A stretch of 64,000 nucleotides of DNA from Candidatus Saccharicenans sp. (GTDB lineage: Bacteria > Acidobacteriota > Aminicenantia > Aminicenantales > Saccharicenantaceae), in contig JASEIU010000007.1 of the NCBI GenBank assembly GCA_030017715.1, positions 36,920-100,919 on the forward strand, given 5' to 3'. Position numbers and translations under genes: made by a program. Position 1 is the first letter of the stretch. Each line of letters opens with the position of its first letter. Shown here piece after piece: positions 24,708-33,548 of this stretch. The notes beneath the pieces were generated by a model. The model worked only from the letters and a program-made list of their open reading frames with translations, did no database searches and was not told the origin of the DNA.

Positions 24708-25352
24708 TTATTTGTGGGGCAGTCCTTCCAGCCTGGCTTTGTAGGCATCCTCGTCCACAATTCCGAAGGTCAGGTCCTTGTTCAGGTTTTCCAGGGCCTG
24801 CACGTACTGGTTATTCTGATAGGTGGCCGGATTCAGTCTCCAGGTGTTCGGCGGGGAGAAGGTAAAAATGTAATAGACAAAATATCTGTCGTAAGGGTAT
24901 ACCCAGACTTCGGCCGTGTTGGCCTGGATGTCTTCGTTGGTCCGGTCGCCCATTTCCCGGCTGCCGGTGGCTCCCGAGGTTTGTTGGACGGTTGTCGCCC
25001 AGTCGGTGTTCTGCCGGTAATCTATGGAAGCCGGCGGACCGTTCAGCAGGTAAATCCGGGCCCGGTCGGTGTTCCAGGGCTGGGAGCGATTTTCGGTCTT
25101 GTAAACCCGCTCGATGTAAGCAATGCGGGTGTCGAATTGCTCTTTGGCCACCGCCTGACGGGCTTCCCAGAACAGGGTCTGGAATTGGCTCCGTCCCTCA
25201 GGAGTTAATTTCTTGTAGGCTTCTCTTTCAAAATCCTGCATGATGAAATAATGCTTGGCGTACCAGGAATCCCTTGAGGGCAGCATCCCGACACCGCAAG
25301 CGGTCGACAGGATAAAAACCACCACCAGTAAGAGCGAAATTTTCTTAGACAT
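24708..25352 (-). CDS. GWxTD-like lipoprotein
   Basis: The ATG at 25352 is chosen because AAGGAG lies seven bases upstream. It gives a 214-residue product starting with a lipoprotein signal (MSKKISLLLV, lipobox STAC with Cys19). The central region matches the GWxTD domain except that its namesake Gly is Pro (P-W-N-T-D, 92-96), followed by RARIYLLNGPPASIDY and a conserved WVYPYDRYFVYYIF stretch. The function is unknown. Lipidation suggests a periplasm- or outer-membrane-facing protein. It is a short relative of the GWxTD/TPR protein near 7.4 kb, without TPRs. It converges on tRNA-Glu, leaving no room for an independent terminator. Confidence 0.8.
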   Translation of the reverse strand: MSKKISLLLVVVFILSTACGVGMLPSRDSWYAKHYFIMQDFEREAYKKLTPEGRSQFQTLFWEARQAVAKEQFDTRIAYIERVYKTENRSQPWNTDRARIYLLNGPPASIDYRQNTDWATTVQQTSGATGSREMGDRTNEDIQANTAEVWVYPYDRYFVYYIFTFSPPNTWRLNPATYQNNQYVQALENLNKDLTFGIVDEDAYKARLEGLPHK

Positions 25353-25588
25353 CGATTTGCTCCTTTTTCCCTGTTCATAAGTTAACACCCGGGGAAATTA
25401 AAGTCAAATTGAAAGGGAGATAACCTGCCCGTTTCTGTGACTGGCGGGATTGAGTCCTGGGGCGTCAGACGAATCATCATCTTCTATGCTCACTTTATAT
25501 CCTTTCCGGCCCCAGGCTTCGGGCCGGAGGAGATTTAAGACCTGTCGGCTCCGGCCATCATGAACTTAAATCCGTCAAGGAGAGATGT

Positions 25589-25646
25589 CTTCTCTGAAGA
25601 GAAGCTCTTCCTGCTTTTTGCTTGCCCGGTCATTATTTGTTAAAAT
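25589..25646 (+). promoter_or_regulatory. Promoter with upstream inverted repeat for the GH113-like gene
   Basis: TTGCTT (25618-25623), 17-bp spacer and TAAAAT (25641-25646) predict +1 near 25653, seven bases before ATG 25660, with no ribosome-binding site. Immediately upstream, CTTCTCT-GA-AGAGAAG (25589-25604) is a 7-bp-arm inverted repeat that could be an operator. Confidence 0.5.
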
Positions 25647-25659
25647 ATTTCCAGCCGGC

Positions 25660-26721
25660 ATGAAATTAAAAAGGGTTCTCCTCATTCCTGGATTGGCAGC
25701 TGTCCTGGCTTCAGGCCTGGTTCTTTTTTCCGGCTCGAGCCGTCTGAGCCGGCTTCAAAACGTGAGGGAATTTCAAAAAGGAGTGGCCTTTACCGGCTAT
25801 TCCCGCGACGCCTATAATGGCTGGCAGGCCGAAGTTTCCCTGCAGAATCTGAAAAAAACCAATGCTCAATGGATCAGTCTCCTGGTAACCGCCTATCAGG
25901 ACAACGTATTTTCAACCACCATCGATTATAACAGTGCCTGCACTCCGAACGACGACTCGGTGGTGGGCCTGATCAATTATGCCCATCAGCTGGGCTTAAA
26001 GGTTATGCTCAAGCCTCACGTGGACTTGCTGAACGACCCCAATCACTGGCGCGGTCAAATTGGCCTGTATTTCAACGAAGCCGCCTGGCAGCAGTGGCTG
26101 AGTTCTTACCGTCAATTCATTCTCCACTATGCCCAGATAGCCGCGGCCACCGGGGCCGAACAGTTCTGCGTCGGTTGCGAGCTTGACGGCACCGTCGCCC
26201 GGTCTCAGGACTGGCGGCAAATAATCGCCGCCATCAGGCAGGTTTACCCGGGCACTCTGGTCTATGCCGATGACCAGGTGGAAAGCAAACCCGAGGCCGT
26301 TACTTTCTGGGATGCCCTGGATTTGATCGGTCAGGATCTTTACCCGACTCTAACTTCCAAAATCAGTCCTTCGGTTTCCGACCTGTGCTATGGCTGGGCC
26401 AGGTTGCTGGTCAAGATCAAAGCCCTGGCTGAAAAGTGGGGAAAACCGGTGCTGATTACCGAAATCGGGTACCGAAGCGTCCAGGGGGCGGCCCAGAATC
26501 CCTGGGATTGGCAGAAAGAAGGCCCGGTGGACCTGGTGGTCCAGCGCAAGTGTTATGAAGCCGCTCTGCGGATGGTGGCCGGTCGACCCTACCTGGCCGG
26601 CATGTACTGGTGGCAATGGTTCCCGGATTTGAGCCTTGGCGGTCCGGCTGACACCAGCTATTCGCCCTACGGCAAGCCGGCGGAAAGAGTTCTCCGGCTG
26701 CGTTTCCGGCTGCCGATGTAG
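25660..26721 (+). CDS. GH113-like TIM-barrel glycoside hydrolase, exported
   Basis: The frame is open from 25585, but that start lies upstream of the promoter and would interrupt a clean signal sequence. ATG 25660 gives about 353 residues beginning MKLKRVLLIPGLAAVLASGL. The mature part has the pattern of GH113 and related clan-A beta-mannanase-like barrels: GVAFTGYSRDAYNGW at the start, MLKPHVDLLNDPNHWRG, a likely acid/base Glu in CVGCELDGT, and a likely nucleophile Glu in VLITEIGYRSVQGAAQNPW, followed by MYWWQWFPD. The activity is probably endo- or exo-hydrolysis of a beta-linked mannan or glucan; specificity is unknown. It is followed by galactokinase on the same strand after 136 bp with a separate promoter. 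Confidence 0.75.
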   Translation: MKLKRVLLIPGLAAVLASGLVLFSGSSRLSRLQNVREFQKGVAFTGYSRDAYNGWQAEVSLQNLKKTNAQWISLLVTAYQDNVFSTTIDYNSACTPNDDSVVGLINYAHQLGLKVMLKPHVDLLNDPNHWRGQIGLYFNEAAWQQWLSSYRQFILHYAQIAAATGAEQFCVGCELDGTVARSQDWRQIIAAIRQVYPGTLVYADDQVESKPEAVTFWDALDLIGQDLYPTLTSKISPSVSDLCYGWARLLVKIKALAEKWGKPVLITEIGYRSVQGAAQNPWDWQKEGPVDLVVQRKCYEAALRMVAGRPYLAGMYWWQWFPDLSLGGPADTSYSPYGKPAERVLRLRFRLPM

Positions 26722-26783
26722 ACCGAAGGTTAATCAGTCCGACCGATTTTCCGGGCTTGATCGCTTCAGGGCCGGATAATATT

Positions 26784-26812
26784 TTGACAAGCTGAAGGCA
26801 AACTGATAATTC
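26784..26812 (+). promoter_or_regulatory. Galactokinase promoter
   Basis: TTGACA (26784-26789) with TAATTC (26807-26812) at 17 bp, or GATAAT (26805-26810) at 15 bp. The leader is about 40 nt. Confidence 0.5.
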
Positions 26813-26857
26813 TATTTCTCTGTCGTTGAAATTGATATTTTTATTCAGGCGGTCATC

Positions 26858-28018
26858 ATGGAAAAATTGATCGAGGCTGTAAAAAAGAGTTTCGAGAAAA
26901 AATTCAGCCGACAACCGCTGCTGCTGGCTTCGCCCGGAAGAATCAACCTGATCGGCGAGCATACCGACTACAACGAGGGGTTTGTTCTGCCTGGGGCCAC
27001 CGACCGGGCAGTCATCTTTGCCGTTGCTCCCCGCGAGGACCGGCGCTGCCGTTTTTATGCCCTGGACTTTGACCAGGATTATAACACCGACCTCGACCAT
27101 CTGGGCCATTCGGAATGGCGCTGGCCTGATTACCTCCAGGGAGTGCTGGACCAGTTTCTCAGGGCAGGCTATGCCCTTAAGGGCCTGGACCTGGCCTTCG
27201 GCGGCAATGTCCCCATCGGCGGCGGCATGTCTTCTTCGGCCGCGGTCGAGGGCGGGCTGGCCTTTGCCGTCAACCATCTCTTTTCTCTCAACCTCGACCT
27301 GCTGTCGCTGGCCCTGCTGGCCCAGCGGGCCGAGAATGAGTTCGTCGGGTTGAGATGCGGTATTATGGACATGTACGCCAACCTTCACGGCCGGCCGGGA
27401 AAAGTCATGAAAATCGACTGCCGTCATTTGAGACATGAGTATTTTCCGTTTGACCGTCCCGAGCTCAGGCTGATTATCAGCGATACCGGGGTGCGGCGGG
27501 AGCTGGCTTCCTCCGAGTATAACGTTCGCCGCCGGCAATGCGAACAGGGGGTCAGAATTTTAAGTCGTTATTATCCGGAAGTTAAAAGCCTTCGGGATGT
27601 CAGTCTGGATATGCTGGAAGAACTCCGGAGGGAATTTGACCCGGTTGTCTGGAAAAGATGCGCCTATGTCGTCCGCGAAAATGAGCGGGTCGACCTGGCC
27701 TGCCGGGACCTGCTCCGCCACGACTTTGTCTCTTTCGGGCAGCGGATGAATGAATCGCACTGCGGACTGCGCGACGAGTACGAAGTCAGCTCGCCCGAAC
27801 TGAACTGGCTGGTGGAAGCTGCTCTGTCGGTGCCGGGAGTGCTGGGTTCCAGGATGATGGGGGCCGGTTTCGGCGGTTGCACCATCAGTCTGGCCGAAGC
27901 CGGGGCGGTGGAAGAATTCAAGTCCAGGGTTTCAGCCGTTTATCGCCGTCGGACCGGGCGCGAACCGGCCATCCACGCGGTCAGAATTGAGACCGGAACC
28001 AGGATTCTTGGGAGCTGA
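26858..28018 (+). CDS. galK: Galactokinase (GHMP kinase)
   Basis: A 386-residue GHMP-family kinase. The galactokinase signature GRINLIGEHTDYNEGFVLP sits near residues 27-45, the phosphate-binding motif 2 is GGGMSSSAA (about 124-132), and motif 3 MGAGFGGCTI is near 335. The catalytic base Asp lies in CGIMDMYANL; most galactokinases have Gln after this Asp, here Met. It phosphorylates galactose to galactose-1-phosphate with ATP. No galT or galE is adjacent. The Shine-Dalgarno is weak (TCAGGCGG). A bidirectional terminator at about 28180-28217 ends the transcript. The surrounding glycosidase genes fit a role in using released galactose. Confidence 0.93.
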   Translation: MEKLIEAVKKSFEKKFSRQPLLLASPGRINLIGEHTDYNEGFVLPGATDRAVIFAVAPREDRRCRFYALDFDQDYNTDLDHLGHSEWRWPDYLQGVLDQFLRAGYALKGLDLAFGGNVPIGGGMSSSAAVEGGLAFAVNHLFSLNLDLLSLALLAQRAENEFVGLRCGIMDMYANLHGRPGKVMKIDCRHLRHEYFPFDRPELRLIISDTGVRRELASSEYNVRRRQCEQGVRILSRYYPEVKSLRDVSLDMLEELRREFDPVVWKRCAYVVRENERVDLACRDLLRHDFVSFGQRMNESHCGLRDEYEVSSPELNWLVEAALSVPGVLGSRMMGAGFGGCTISLAEAGAVEEFKSRVSAVYRRRTGREPAIHAVRIETGTRILGS

Positions 28019-28179
28019 GAAATCTTCCCGGGAGCGAAAGGGGGATGGCTCCGGGTCCCGGGCTTGACCTGTCTTCAAATCTTCCTTAAGAAAGAAATTC
28101 GGTTATTAATTTTAGCCGCCAAAACCGGGCCGCTCTTATTTCACGTAGTTCTGGACGGGCCGGGTCGCTTCAGAATTTT

Positions 28180-28217
28180 AAAAAGCGGCAGCTCCAGAGG
28201 GGAGGAGCTGCCTTTCT
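28180..28217. terminator. Bidirectional intrinsic terminator between galK and tRNA-Gln
   Basis: A perfect 9-bp stem pairs GGCAGCTCC (28187-28195) with GGAGCTGCC (28204-28212) around eight bases. TTTCTT follows on the plus strand. On the minus strand GC then TTTTT follows, so it can serve both convergent transcripts. Confidence 0.85.
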
Positions 28218-28250
28218 TAATACAAGAAGGAGGGTTTTGGGGGAGATTGG

Positions 28251-28321
28251 CTGGGAAGCTAGGATTCGAACCTAGATAACATGATCCAGAGTCATGTGTC
28301 CTACCGTTGGACGACTTCCCA
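28251..28321 (-). tRNA. tRNA-Gln (anticodon CTG)
   Basis: On the minus strand, acceptor TGGGAAG pairs with CTTCCCA. The anticodon stem CATGA/TCATG carries loop CTCTGGA with anticodon CTG, and the T loop is TTCGAAT. Discriminator G; CCA not encoded. Confidence 0.94.
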
Positions 28322-28332
28322 ACGCTTGCTTA

Positions 28333-28361
28333 AATATAGCCAATTTTGACTGATTTTTCAA
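28333..28361 (-). promoter_or_regulatory. tRNA-Gln promoter
   Basis: On the minus strand TTGAAA (28356-28361), 17-bp spacer, TATATT (28333-28338), shortly upstream of the tRNA 5' end at 28321. Confidence 0.65.
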
Positions 28362-28885
28362 GCTGCGGCGGCGGTTTTTGGCTGCTCGGATTGAAAAGAG
28401 CCCGGTATAAAGCCGCGCTCCGTCCTGAAATCCATTCCTTGCCGATTCAGTATTAGCCCGGATTGGAAAGAGGGTCCTGTCACGTCGCACCTCCTCCCGT
28501 CCTCGCTCCACCCATCCTCCCGCGGGGAACCCCTGCGGCTCCGGGCGGTTCGGAGACACGCCGTGCCACCCCAGGCCTTTATTGCCAGACCGTAAATCGG
28601 GGCGGCCGCGATGTTCCGGCCTTCAGGGCAGTGGTTGGCAAAAATAGAAAAGCAGGCGGTCATAAGGCTCAAATGCGGACTCAAAGGAAGGCCGTAAAGA
28701 ATCTATTACGCTCTGAAATGTTTGATTCTGTCGCTACCGTCGGGCCGCAACAGTTTTCTCAGCCAAGTTGACAATAAAAGGGATTTCCCTTGATCCCCGA
28801 GGCCCGCTTCCATTGCAGATTGAAGGTTAAGGGGCTTGCCTGTATAATAAGAAACTAAAATTTTAGCTCCGCACCGGGTGCCGGG
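28362..28885. other. Non-coding stretch between tRNA-Gln and the flippase-like gene
   Basis: No gene could be supported in about 520 bases. The stretch 28480-28600 is G+C-rich and foldable (CGCGGGG and complementary C-rich runs) but matches no RNA family I recognise. RNase P, tmRNA and SRP signatures were looked for and not seen. At the right end TTGAAG (28820-28825), 17-bp spacer and TATAAT (28843-28848) form a good promoter for the gene starting at 28886. Confidence 0.4.
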
Positions 28886-29911
28886 ATGACCAGAAGTCGG
28901 ATCAATTACCTTGTGATTTTTCTCCTGACCGCCGTTTTTCTCTACTTTTTCTTTAAGAGCGTCCACTGGGATGAGGTCTGGCGGTATCTTGGAGAATTCA
29001 AGCTGCCGTTCCTGGTCCTGACTGTCTGCCTGGGCCCACTCCACCTGGTAACCAGGTCCATCCGGTGGAAATTCCTGCTTCATCCGGTCAAACCCGACCT
29101 CAGGTTCGGCAAGGCGGTTGAAGCCACCACGGTCGGCTTTACAGTGACTCTGCTTTTTCCGGCCAGGGTGGGGGAGGTGGTCAGACCGATTTACCTGGCC
29201 AGGGCCGAAAATATGAGTCCCGGCTACCTGATGGGAACGATAGTCGTGGAAAGGGCCTTTGACCTGTTCACCAACTGTTTTCTGCTTGGAACTTTCCTGC
29301 TGACCAGGCCGTTTTTCCGGCATAACCTGGAACTCCAGCCCGAGACGCTGGGGCGCCTCTTTTTCTGGGGCCGGCTGGGGCTGGGACTGGCGGTGGTGCT
29401 GTTCTCAATCATCGTAACTCTGTATTTCATGAAAGACAGGGCGGCCGGCCTGTTCCGATTTATCGGCCGACCCTTCCCGGCCCGGGTCAGACCGGGAATC
29501 GAGAAATTAGGACGGGAGTTCATTGAAGGCCTGAAGTTTTTTCATTCTTTCTGGCGCCTGCTGGGCTATTTCGGGCTGTCGTTGGTGGTCTGGCTGGGCA
29601 TCTCTCTCCTTTACTGGGTTTTTTATACCGGCTACGGGCTAAAAATCCCCTATTTTTTCATAGTTCCTTATATTTTTCTGACCATGATCGGGGCTTCCAT
29701 TCCCACCCCGGGCATGGCCGGAGGTTTTGATTACTTCAGCAAGCTGGCCCTGACCGGCCTGTACGGGATGGACCCTGACCGGGCTGTGGGCCTGACCATC
29801 GTCATCCATTCTCTCCAGTTTGTGGTGACATGCCTGCTGGGTTATGTTATATTATGGAGAAACGGCCTGAGCCTGTTCCAGGCCAGGAAAATGGGAGAAG
29901 GACAGAGCTGA
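28886..29911 (+). CDS. Lysylphosphatidylglycerol synthase transmembrane-region (flippase-like, YbhN/UPF0104) protein
   Basis: A 341-residue integral membrane protein with about eight hydrophobic helices, the pattern of the LPG-synthase TM/flippase-like family. Characteristic motifs are RSIRWKFLL, FPARVGEVVRP, ERAFDLFTN and GASIPTPGMAGGFDYF. It lacks the cytosolic synthetase domain of MprF, so it is not an aminoacyl-PG synthase; members are proposed lipid flippases or lipid-linked transporters. A promoter sits at 28820-28848. The stop overlaps the NrdR start by one base (TGATG), indicating an operon with nrdR, hsp20 and lon. Confidence 0.85.
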   Translation: MTRSRINYLVIFLLTAVFLYFFFKSVHWDEVWRYLGEFKLPFLVLTVCLGPLHLVTRSIRWKFLLHPVKPDLRFGKAVEATTVGFTVTLLFPARVGEVVRPIYLARAENMSPGYLMGTIVVERAFDLFTNCFLLGTFLLTRPFFRHNLELQPETLGRLFFWGRLGLGLAVVLFSIIVTLYFMKDRAAGLFRFIGRPFPARVRPGIEKLGREFIEGLKFFHSFWRLLGYFGLSLVVWLGISLLYWVFYTGYGLKIPYFFIVPYIFLTMIGASIPTPGMAGGFDYFSKLALTGLYGMDPDRAVGLTIVIHSLQFVVTCLLGYVILWRNGLSLFQARKMGEGQS

Positions 29912-30366
29912 TGCGCTGCCCCTATTGCGGTTTTCTCGAGAGCAAGGTCATCGACTCCAGAGAAAGCCAGAAAGGCATGTCCATCAGGCGGCGGCGGGAA
30001 TGCCTGTCCTGCAAAAAGCGTTTTACCACCTACGAGCGGCTGGAACAGCTGCCCTATATGGTGGTCAAAAAGGACGGCACCCGGCAGCCGTTCGACAGCC
30101 AGAAACTGCTGCGGGGCATGATGAAAGCCTGCGAGAAAAGGCCGATTCAGATCAGCCAGCTGGAAGAAATTGTGGAAGAAATTGAAGCCATCCTTCAGGA
30201 ACGGCCGGACAAGGAGATGGAATCGTCGGAGATTGGCCAGATAGTCATGGAAAGATTGAAAGCCCTGGATAAAGTTGCCTATATCCGGTTTGCTTCGGTC
30301 TACCGCGAATTCAAAGATGTGGTAGAATTTAAGCATGTGCTGGAAAACCTGCTCAGGGAAAAATAA
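29911..30366 (+). CDS. nrdR: Transcriptional repressor NrdR
   Basis: The 151-residue protein starts at ATG 29911, preceded by GGAGAAGG at about 29894-29900. It has a zinc ribbon (Cys3, Cys6, Cys31, Cys34; MRCPYCG and CLSCKKRF) and an ATP-cone (about 49-139; VVKKDGTRQPFDSQKLLRGM). NrdR senses ATP/dATP and represses ribonucleotide reductase genes by binding NrdR boxes. No nrd gene lies in this window, so its targets are elsewhere. The length matches the family norm (about 150). Overlap with the upstream membrane-protein gene suggests translational coupling. Confidence 0.97.
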   Translation: MRCPYCGFLESKVIDSRESQKGMSIRRRRECLSCKKRFTTYERLEQLPYMVVKKDGTRQPFDSQKLLRGMMKACEKRPIQISQLEEIVEEIEAILQERPDKEMESSEIGQIVMERLKALDKVAYIRFASVYREFKDVVEFKHVLENLLREK

Positions 30367-30387
30367 ATCCGGCACCTTCTGACTCCG

Positions 30388-30852
30388 ATGAAAAAGAAAA
30401 TTAAACCGGTAGCCAGAATTTTCAAAGTTGAAACACATATCAAGGGGACCGGCGGCGAAATAATGTTCAGGCGGGAAAGCCTGGGCAGCCCGGCCCTGGC
30501 CTGGGAACCGGCGGTCGACGTTTACGAAAAGGATGAGGAGCTGGTGGTGGAAGTGGAAGTGCCCGGAGTTTCAGCCCACAACCTGCGGATTGTCCAGCGG
30601 GGCAACCGACTGGAGATCTCTGGCCTGAAGAAGGAAGTGGTCGAAGCTTCCCGGTTGCGTTTCCACCGTCTGGAAAGAGAGATGGGGTTCTTTCACAAGG
30701 AGATTGTGCTGCCGGTCTGGGTGTCGCAGGACGACACCCGGGCTTTTCTGGAAAACGGAGTGCTGACCATCGTTCTCAAAAAGCAGCAGAAAACAACCAG
30801 AGAAATCGAGGTCAAGGTCCAGAAATCAAAGGATGAAGGCCAAGGAGGTTGA
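30388..30852 (+). CDS. Small heat-shock protein, Hsp20/alpha-crystallin family
   Basis: A 154-residue protein whose core (about 45-140) is an alpha-crystallin domain: DVYEKDEELVVEVEVPGV at the start and the family's A-x-x-x-N-G-V-L motif (AFLENGVLTIVLKK) near the end. It is an ATP-independent holdase that keeps unfolding proteins soluble for refolding or proteolysis. The start is uncertain: no good Shine-Dalgarno lies before ATG 30388, and ATG 30463 (MFRRESLG) is an alternative giving about 129 residues. The stop lies three bases before the Lon start, so chaperone and protease are cotranscribed, a sensible stress pairing. No CIRCE element was seen. Confidence 0.9.
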   Translation: MKKKIKPVARIFKVETHIKGTGGEIMFRRESLGSPALAWEPAVDVYEKDEELVVEVEVPGVSAHNLRIVQRGNRLEISGLKKEVVEASRLRFHRLEREMGFFHKEIVLPVWVSQDDTRAFLENGVLTIVLKKQQKTTREIEVKVQKSKDEGQGG

Positions 30853-30854
30853 AG

Positions 30855-33311
30855 ATGCCCGAGTTCGATAATTCCCCGGAAGAAGCGGTCAACGGTCTGA
30901 CCGAAGAACAGCAACAGAAGCTGCAGATTCCGGACAGGCTCCCTGTTCTTTTGCTCAGGGACGTGGTGATCTTTCCTTACATGATTGCCCCGCTGTACGT
31001 GGGCCGGGAAAAATCCAAGGCGGCCATTGACCACAGCCTGTCCACCAACCGCATGATCCTGCTGCTCACCCAGAAGGACATGGAGATCGAGGAGCCCAAG
31101 CGAGAGGACGTCTACGAAGTGGGCACGGTGGCTCTCATCATGCGCATGCTGAAGCTTCCTGACGGCCGCATCAGAATTCTGGCCCAGGGGCTGGTCCGGG
31201 CCAGGATTGAGACCTTCGAGGATGAGGGCCCTTTCATCCAGGCCGGAATAGTAACCCTGCAGGAGCAGGAGCCGGCCGAAAAGACCATCGAGCTGGAGGC
31301 CCTCATCAGGAATGTGCGCTCCGGACTGGAAAAAGCCGCTTCTCTCGGCAAATCCATCCAGCCTGAAATCCTGGTCATCGCCGCCAACCTGGAGGACCCG
31401 GGGCGGCTGGCTGACCTGACCGCTTCCAACCTGGAGCTCAAGGTCAGAGAAGCCCAGGAAATCCTGGAGATTATCGACCCGGGGCTGAGGCTGAAAAGGG
31501 TTTACGAACTTCTGGTCCGGGAGCTGGAGCTCCTGGAGATGCAGTCCAGGATATCCAACGAAGCCCGGGGAGAGCTGGACAAGCTCCAGCGCCAATACTT
31601 TCTGCGGCAGCAGATGAAGGCCATTCAGAAGGAGCTCGGCGAAGGCTCCGAACTTCAGGAAGAAATAAAAGCCTACCAGGAAAAGCTTAAAAAGCTCAAG
31701 GTAAGCGACGAGGTGCGGGAAGAACTGGAGAAGCAGATCAACCGCCTGGGCCAGATGCACCCGGAGTCGGCCGAAACGGCCGTCATCAGGAATTACCTGG
31801 ACTGGATGTTTTCTCTGCCCTGGGACCTAAGCACCAAGGATAACCTTGACCTGAAAATGGCCAAGAAGATTCTGGACGAGGACCATTACGGCCTGGAAAA
31901 GGTTAAGGAAAGAATAATTGAATACCTGAGCGTCAGGAAACTTTCCAAGAAGCTCAAAGGCCCGATCCTGTGCTTTGTCGGACCGCCGGGCGTGGGCAAG
32001 ACCTCGCTCGGCAAGTCGATCGCCCGGGCCCTGGGACGAAAGTTCGTCCGGATTTCTCTGGGCGGAGTTCATGATGAAGCCGAAATTCGCGGCCACCGCC
32101 GGACCTATGTCGGAGCCATGCCCGGGAAGATCGTTCAGGGCCTGCGCCGGGCCGGCTCCAACAACCCGGTCTTCATGATGGACGAGGTTGATAAAATCGG
32201 GGCTGACTTCCGCGGCGATCCGTCCTCGGCCCTGCTGGAGGTGCTGGACCCGGAACAGAACAACAGCTTCCTCGACCATTACCTGGGAGTGCCCTTTGAC
32301 CTGTCCAGAGTCATGTTCATCACCACCGCCAACCTGCTCGACCCCATCCAGCCGGCTTTCCGCGACAGGATGGAAATAATCGAACTTCCTGGCTATACCG
32401 AGGAAGAAAAACTGCAGATTGCCGTCCGCCACCTCATTCCCAAGCAGATTGTCGAACATGCCTTGAAGAGCGAAGCCATAGACATTTCAGAGGCGGCGGT
32501 TAAAGCCATAATTTCTCAGTACACCAGAGAGGCCGGGGTCAGGAATCTGGAAAGGGAAATCGCCACCATTTGCCGCAAGGTGGCCCGACAGATCGCCGAG
32601 GGCAAGAAGAGAAAGGTCAGGGTGACGGCTCAGAATATCGAAAAATTCCTGGGCCCGCCAAAGGTTTTTCGCGACCAATTAACCAAGAAAGACCAGGTGG
32701 GCGTGGCCACCGGCGTGGCCTGGACCGCAGCCGGCGGCGAAATCCTGTTCGTCGAAGCCACCAGGATGCAGGGCAAGGGGAATCTGATGCTGACCGGCTC
32801 CCTGGGTGAGGTGATGAAAGAATCGGCTCAGGCGGCTCTGAGCTATGCCCGGGCCCACGCCGGGGAATTCGGCATCGACCCCAGGATTTTCATGGAGAAT
32901 GATTTTCATATTCACATTCCCGAGGGAGCGATACCCAAGGACGGGCCCTCGGCCGGGGTGACCATCGCCACCGCTTTCATTTCGGTTTGCGCCAACATCC
33001 CGGTGCGCTGGAACGTGGCCATGACCGGGGAGATAACCCTGCGGGGGAACGTGCTGCCGGTGGGCGGAATCAAGGAAAAGGTTCTGGCCGCCCAGAGGGC
33101 CGGCATCAAGAAGATGATTCTGCCGCTGCCCAACAAAAAGGACCTGGTCGACATCCCGGCCAAGATCCGGCAGGAAATGCAGTTCATCTTTGTGGAAGAC
33201 ATCAAGCAGGTTTTTAGAGAGTCTTTAGCCGGGCCATTTTCAGGTCAGAAGCCCACGCCGGTTGTAGGAATAAAGGCCGGCCAGAAAAAAGCCGGAAGGA
33301 AAGGGAAATAG
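30855..33311 (+). CDS. lon: ATP-dependent protease Lon (LonA type)
   Basis: The start is ATG 30855, with AAGGAGG six bases upstream; the frame is open two codons earlier at a TTG. The 818-residue protein has the N-terminal substrate-binding domain (PVLLLRDVVIFPYMIAPLYV), a coiled linker, an AAA+ module with Walker A GPPGVGKT at 376-383 and Walker B VFMMDEVDKIG, and a C-terminal S16 protease domain. The catalytic Ser699 is in KDGPSAGV and Lys742 in GGIKEK, the usual 43-residue spacing. It degrades misfolded and regulatory proteins. It is last in the operon membrane protein-nrdR-hsp20-lon. A short Lys/Gly-rich tail ends the protein. Confidence 0.98.
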   Translation: MPEFDNSPEEAVNGLTEEQQQKLQIPDRLPVLLLRDVVIFPYMIAPLYVGREKSKAAIDHSLSTNRMILLLTQKDMEIEEPKREDVYEVGTVALIMRMLKLPDGRIRILAQGLVRARIETFEDEGPFIQAGIVTLQEQEPAEKTIELEALIRNVRSGLEKAASLGKSIQPEILVIAANLEDPGRLADLTASNLELKVREAQEILEIIDPGLRLKRVYELLVRELELLEMQSRISNEARGELDKLQRQYFLRQQMKAIQKELGEGSELQEEIKAYQEKLKKLKVSDEVREELEKQINRLGQMHPESAETAVIRNYLDWMFSLPWDLSTKDNLDLKMAKKILDEDHYGLEKVKERIIEYLSVRKLSKKLKGPILCFVGPPGVGKTSLGKSIARALGRKFVRISLGGVHDEAEIRGHRRTYVGAMPGKIVQGLRRAGSNNPVFMMDEVDKIGADFRGDPSSALLEVLDPEQNNSFLDHYLGVPFDLSRVMFITTANLLDPIQPAFRDRMEIIELPGYTEEEKLQIAVRHLIPKQIVEHALKSEAIDISEAAVKAIISQYTREAGVRNLEREIATICRKVARQIAEGKKRKVRVTAQNIEKFLGPPKVFRDQLTKKDQVGVATGVAWTAAGGEILFVEATRMQGKGNLMLTGSLGEVMKESAQAALSYARAHAGEFGIDPRIFMENDFHIHIPEGAIPKDGPSAGVTIATAFISVCANIPVRWNVAMTGEITLRGNVLPVGGIKEKVLAAQRAGIKKMILPLPNKKDLVDIPAKIRQEMQFIFVEDIKQVFRESLAGPFSGQKPTPVVGIKAGQKKAGRKGK

Positions 33312-33548
33312 AGCTCGACCGGTAAGACAGGCCGGATTAAGAGCCGAAGTAATTATAAAGGGGGGAGATTTTTATCTTCTGATTTATACGGCTGACCGGG
33401 CATTCGTTGCCGACCGACTGCGACTTTCGAGCCGACCTGGATTTCAGGCAAAGCAGGCGCAAGAAATCCTGGAATCAGATAAGCGATAGCCTTTCCCGCG
33501 GTTGTTTTTCTGGCCGCCCGGAATCGCCTTCAATTTTGGCTTAATTCC
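33312..33548. other. Convergent gap between lon and dapF
   Basis: No gene and no clear intrinsic terminator are seen. A G-run followed by AGATTTTTATCT near 33360-33377 is the only weak hairpin candidate. Confidence 0.3.

Noticed and set aside
25585..25659. Upstream start at 25585 for the GH113-like gene
   Set aside because: It lies upstream of the predicted promoter and adds a Ser/Arg-rich stretch before a normal signal peptide.
28480..28620. RNase P, tmRNA or SRP RNA in the G+C-rich gap
   Set aside because: None of the conserved signatures of these RNAs was found on either strand.
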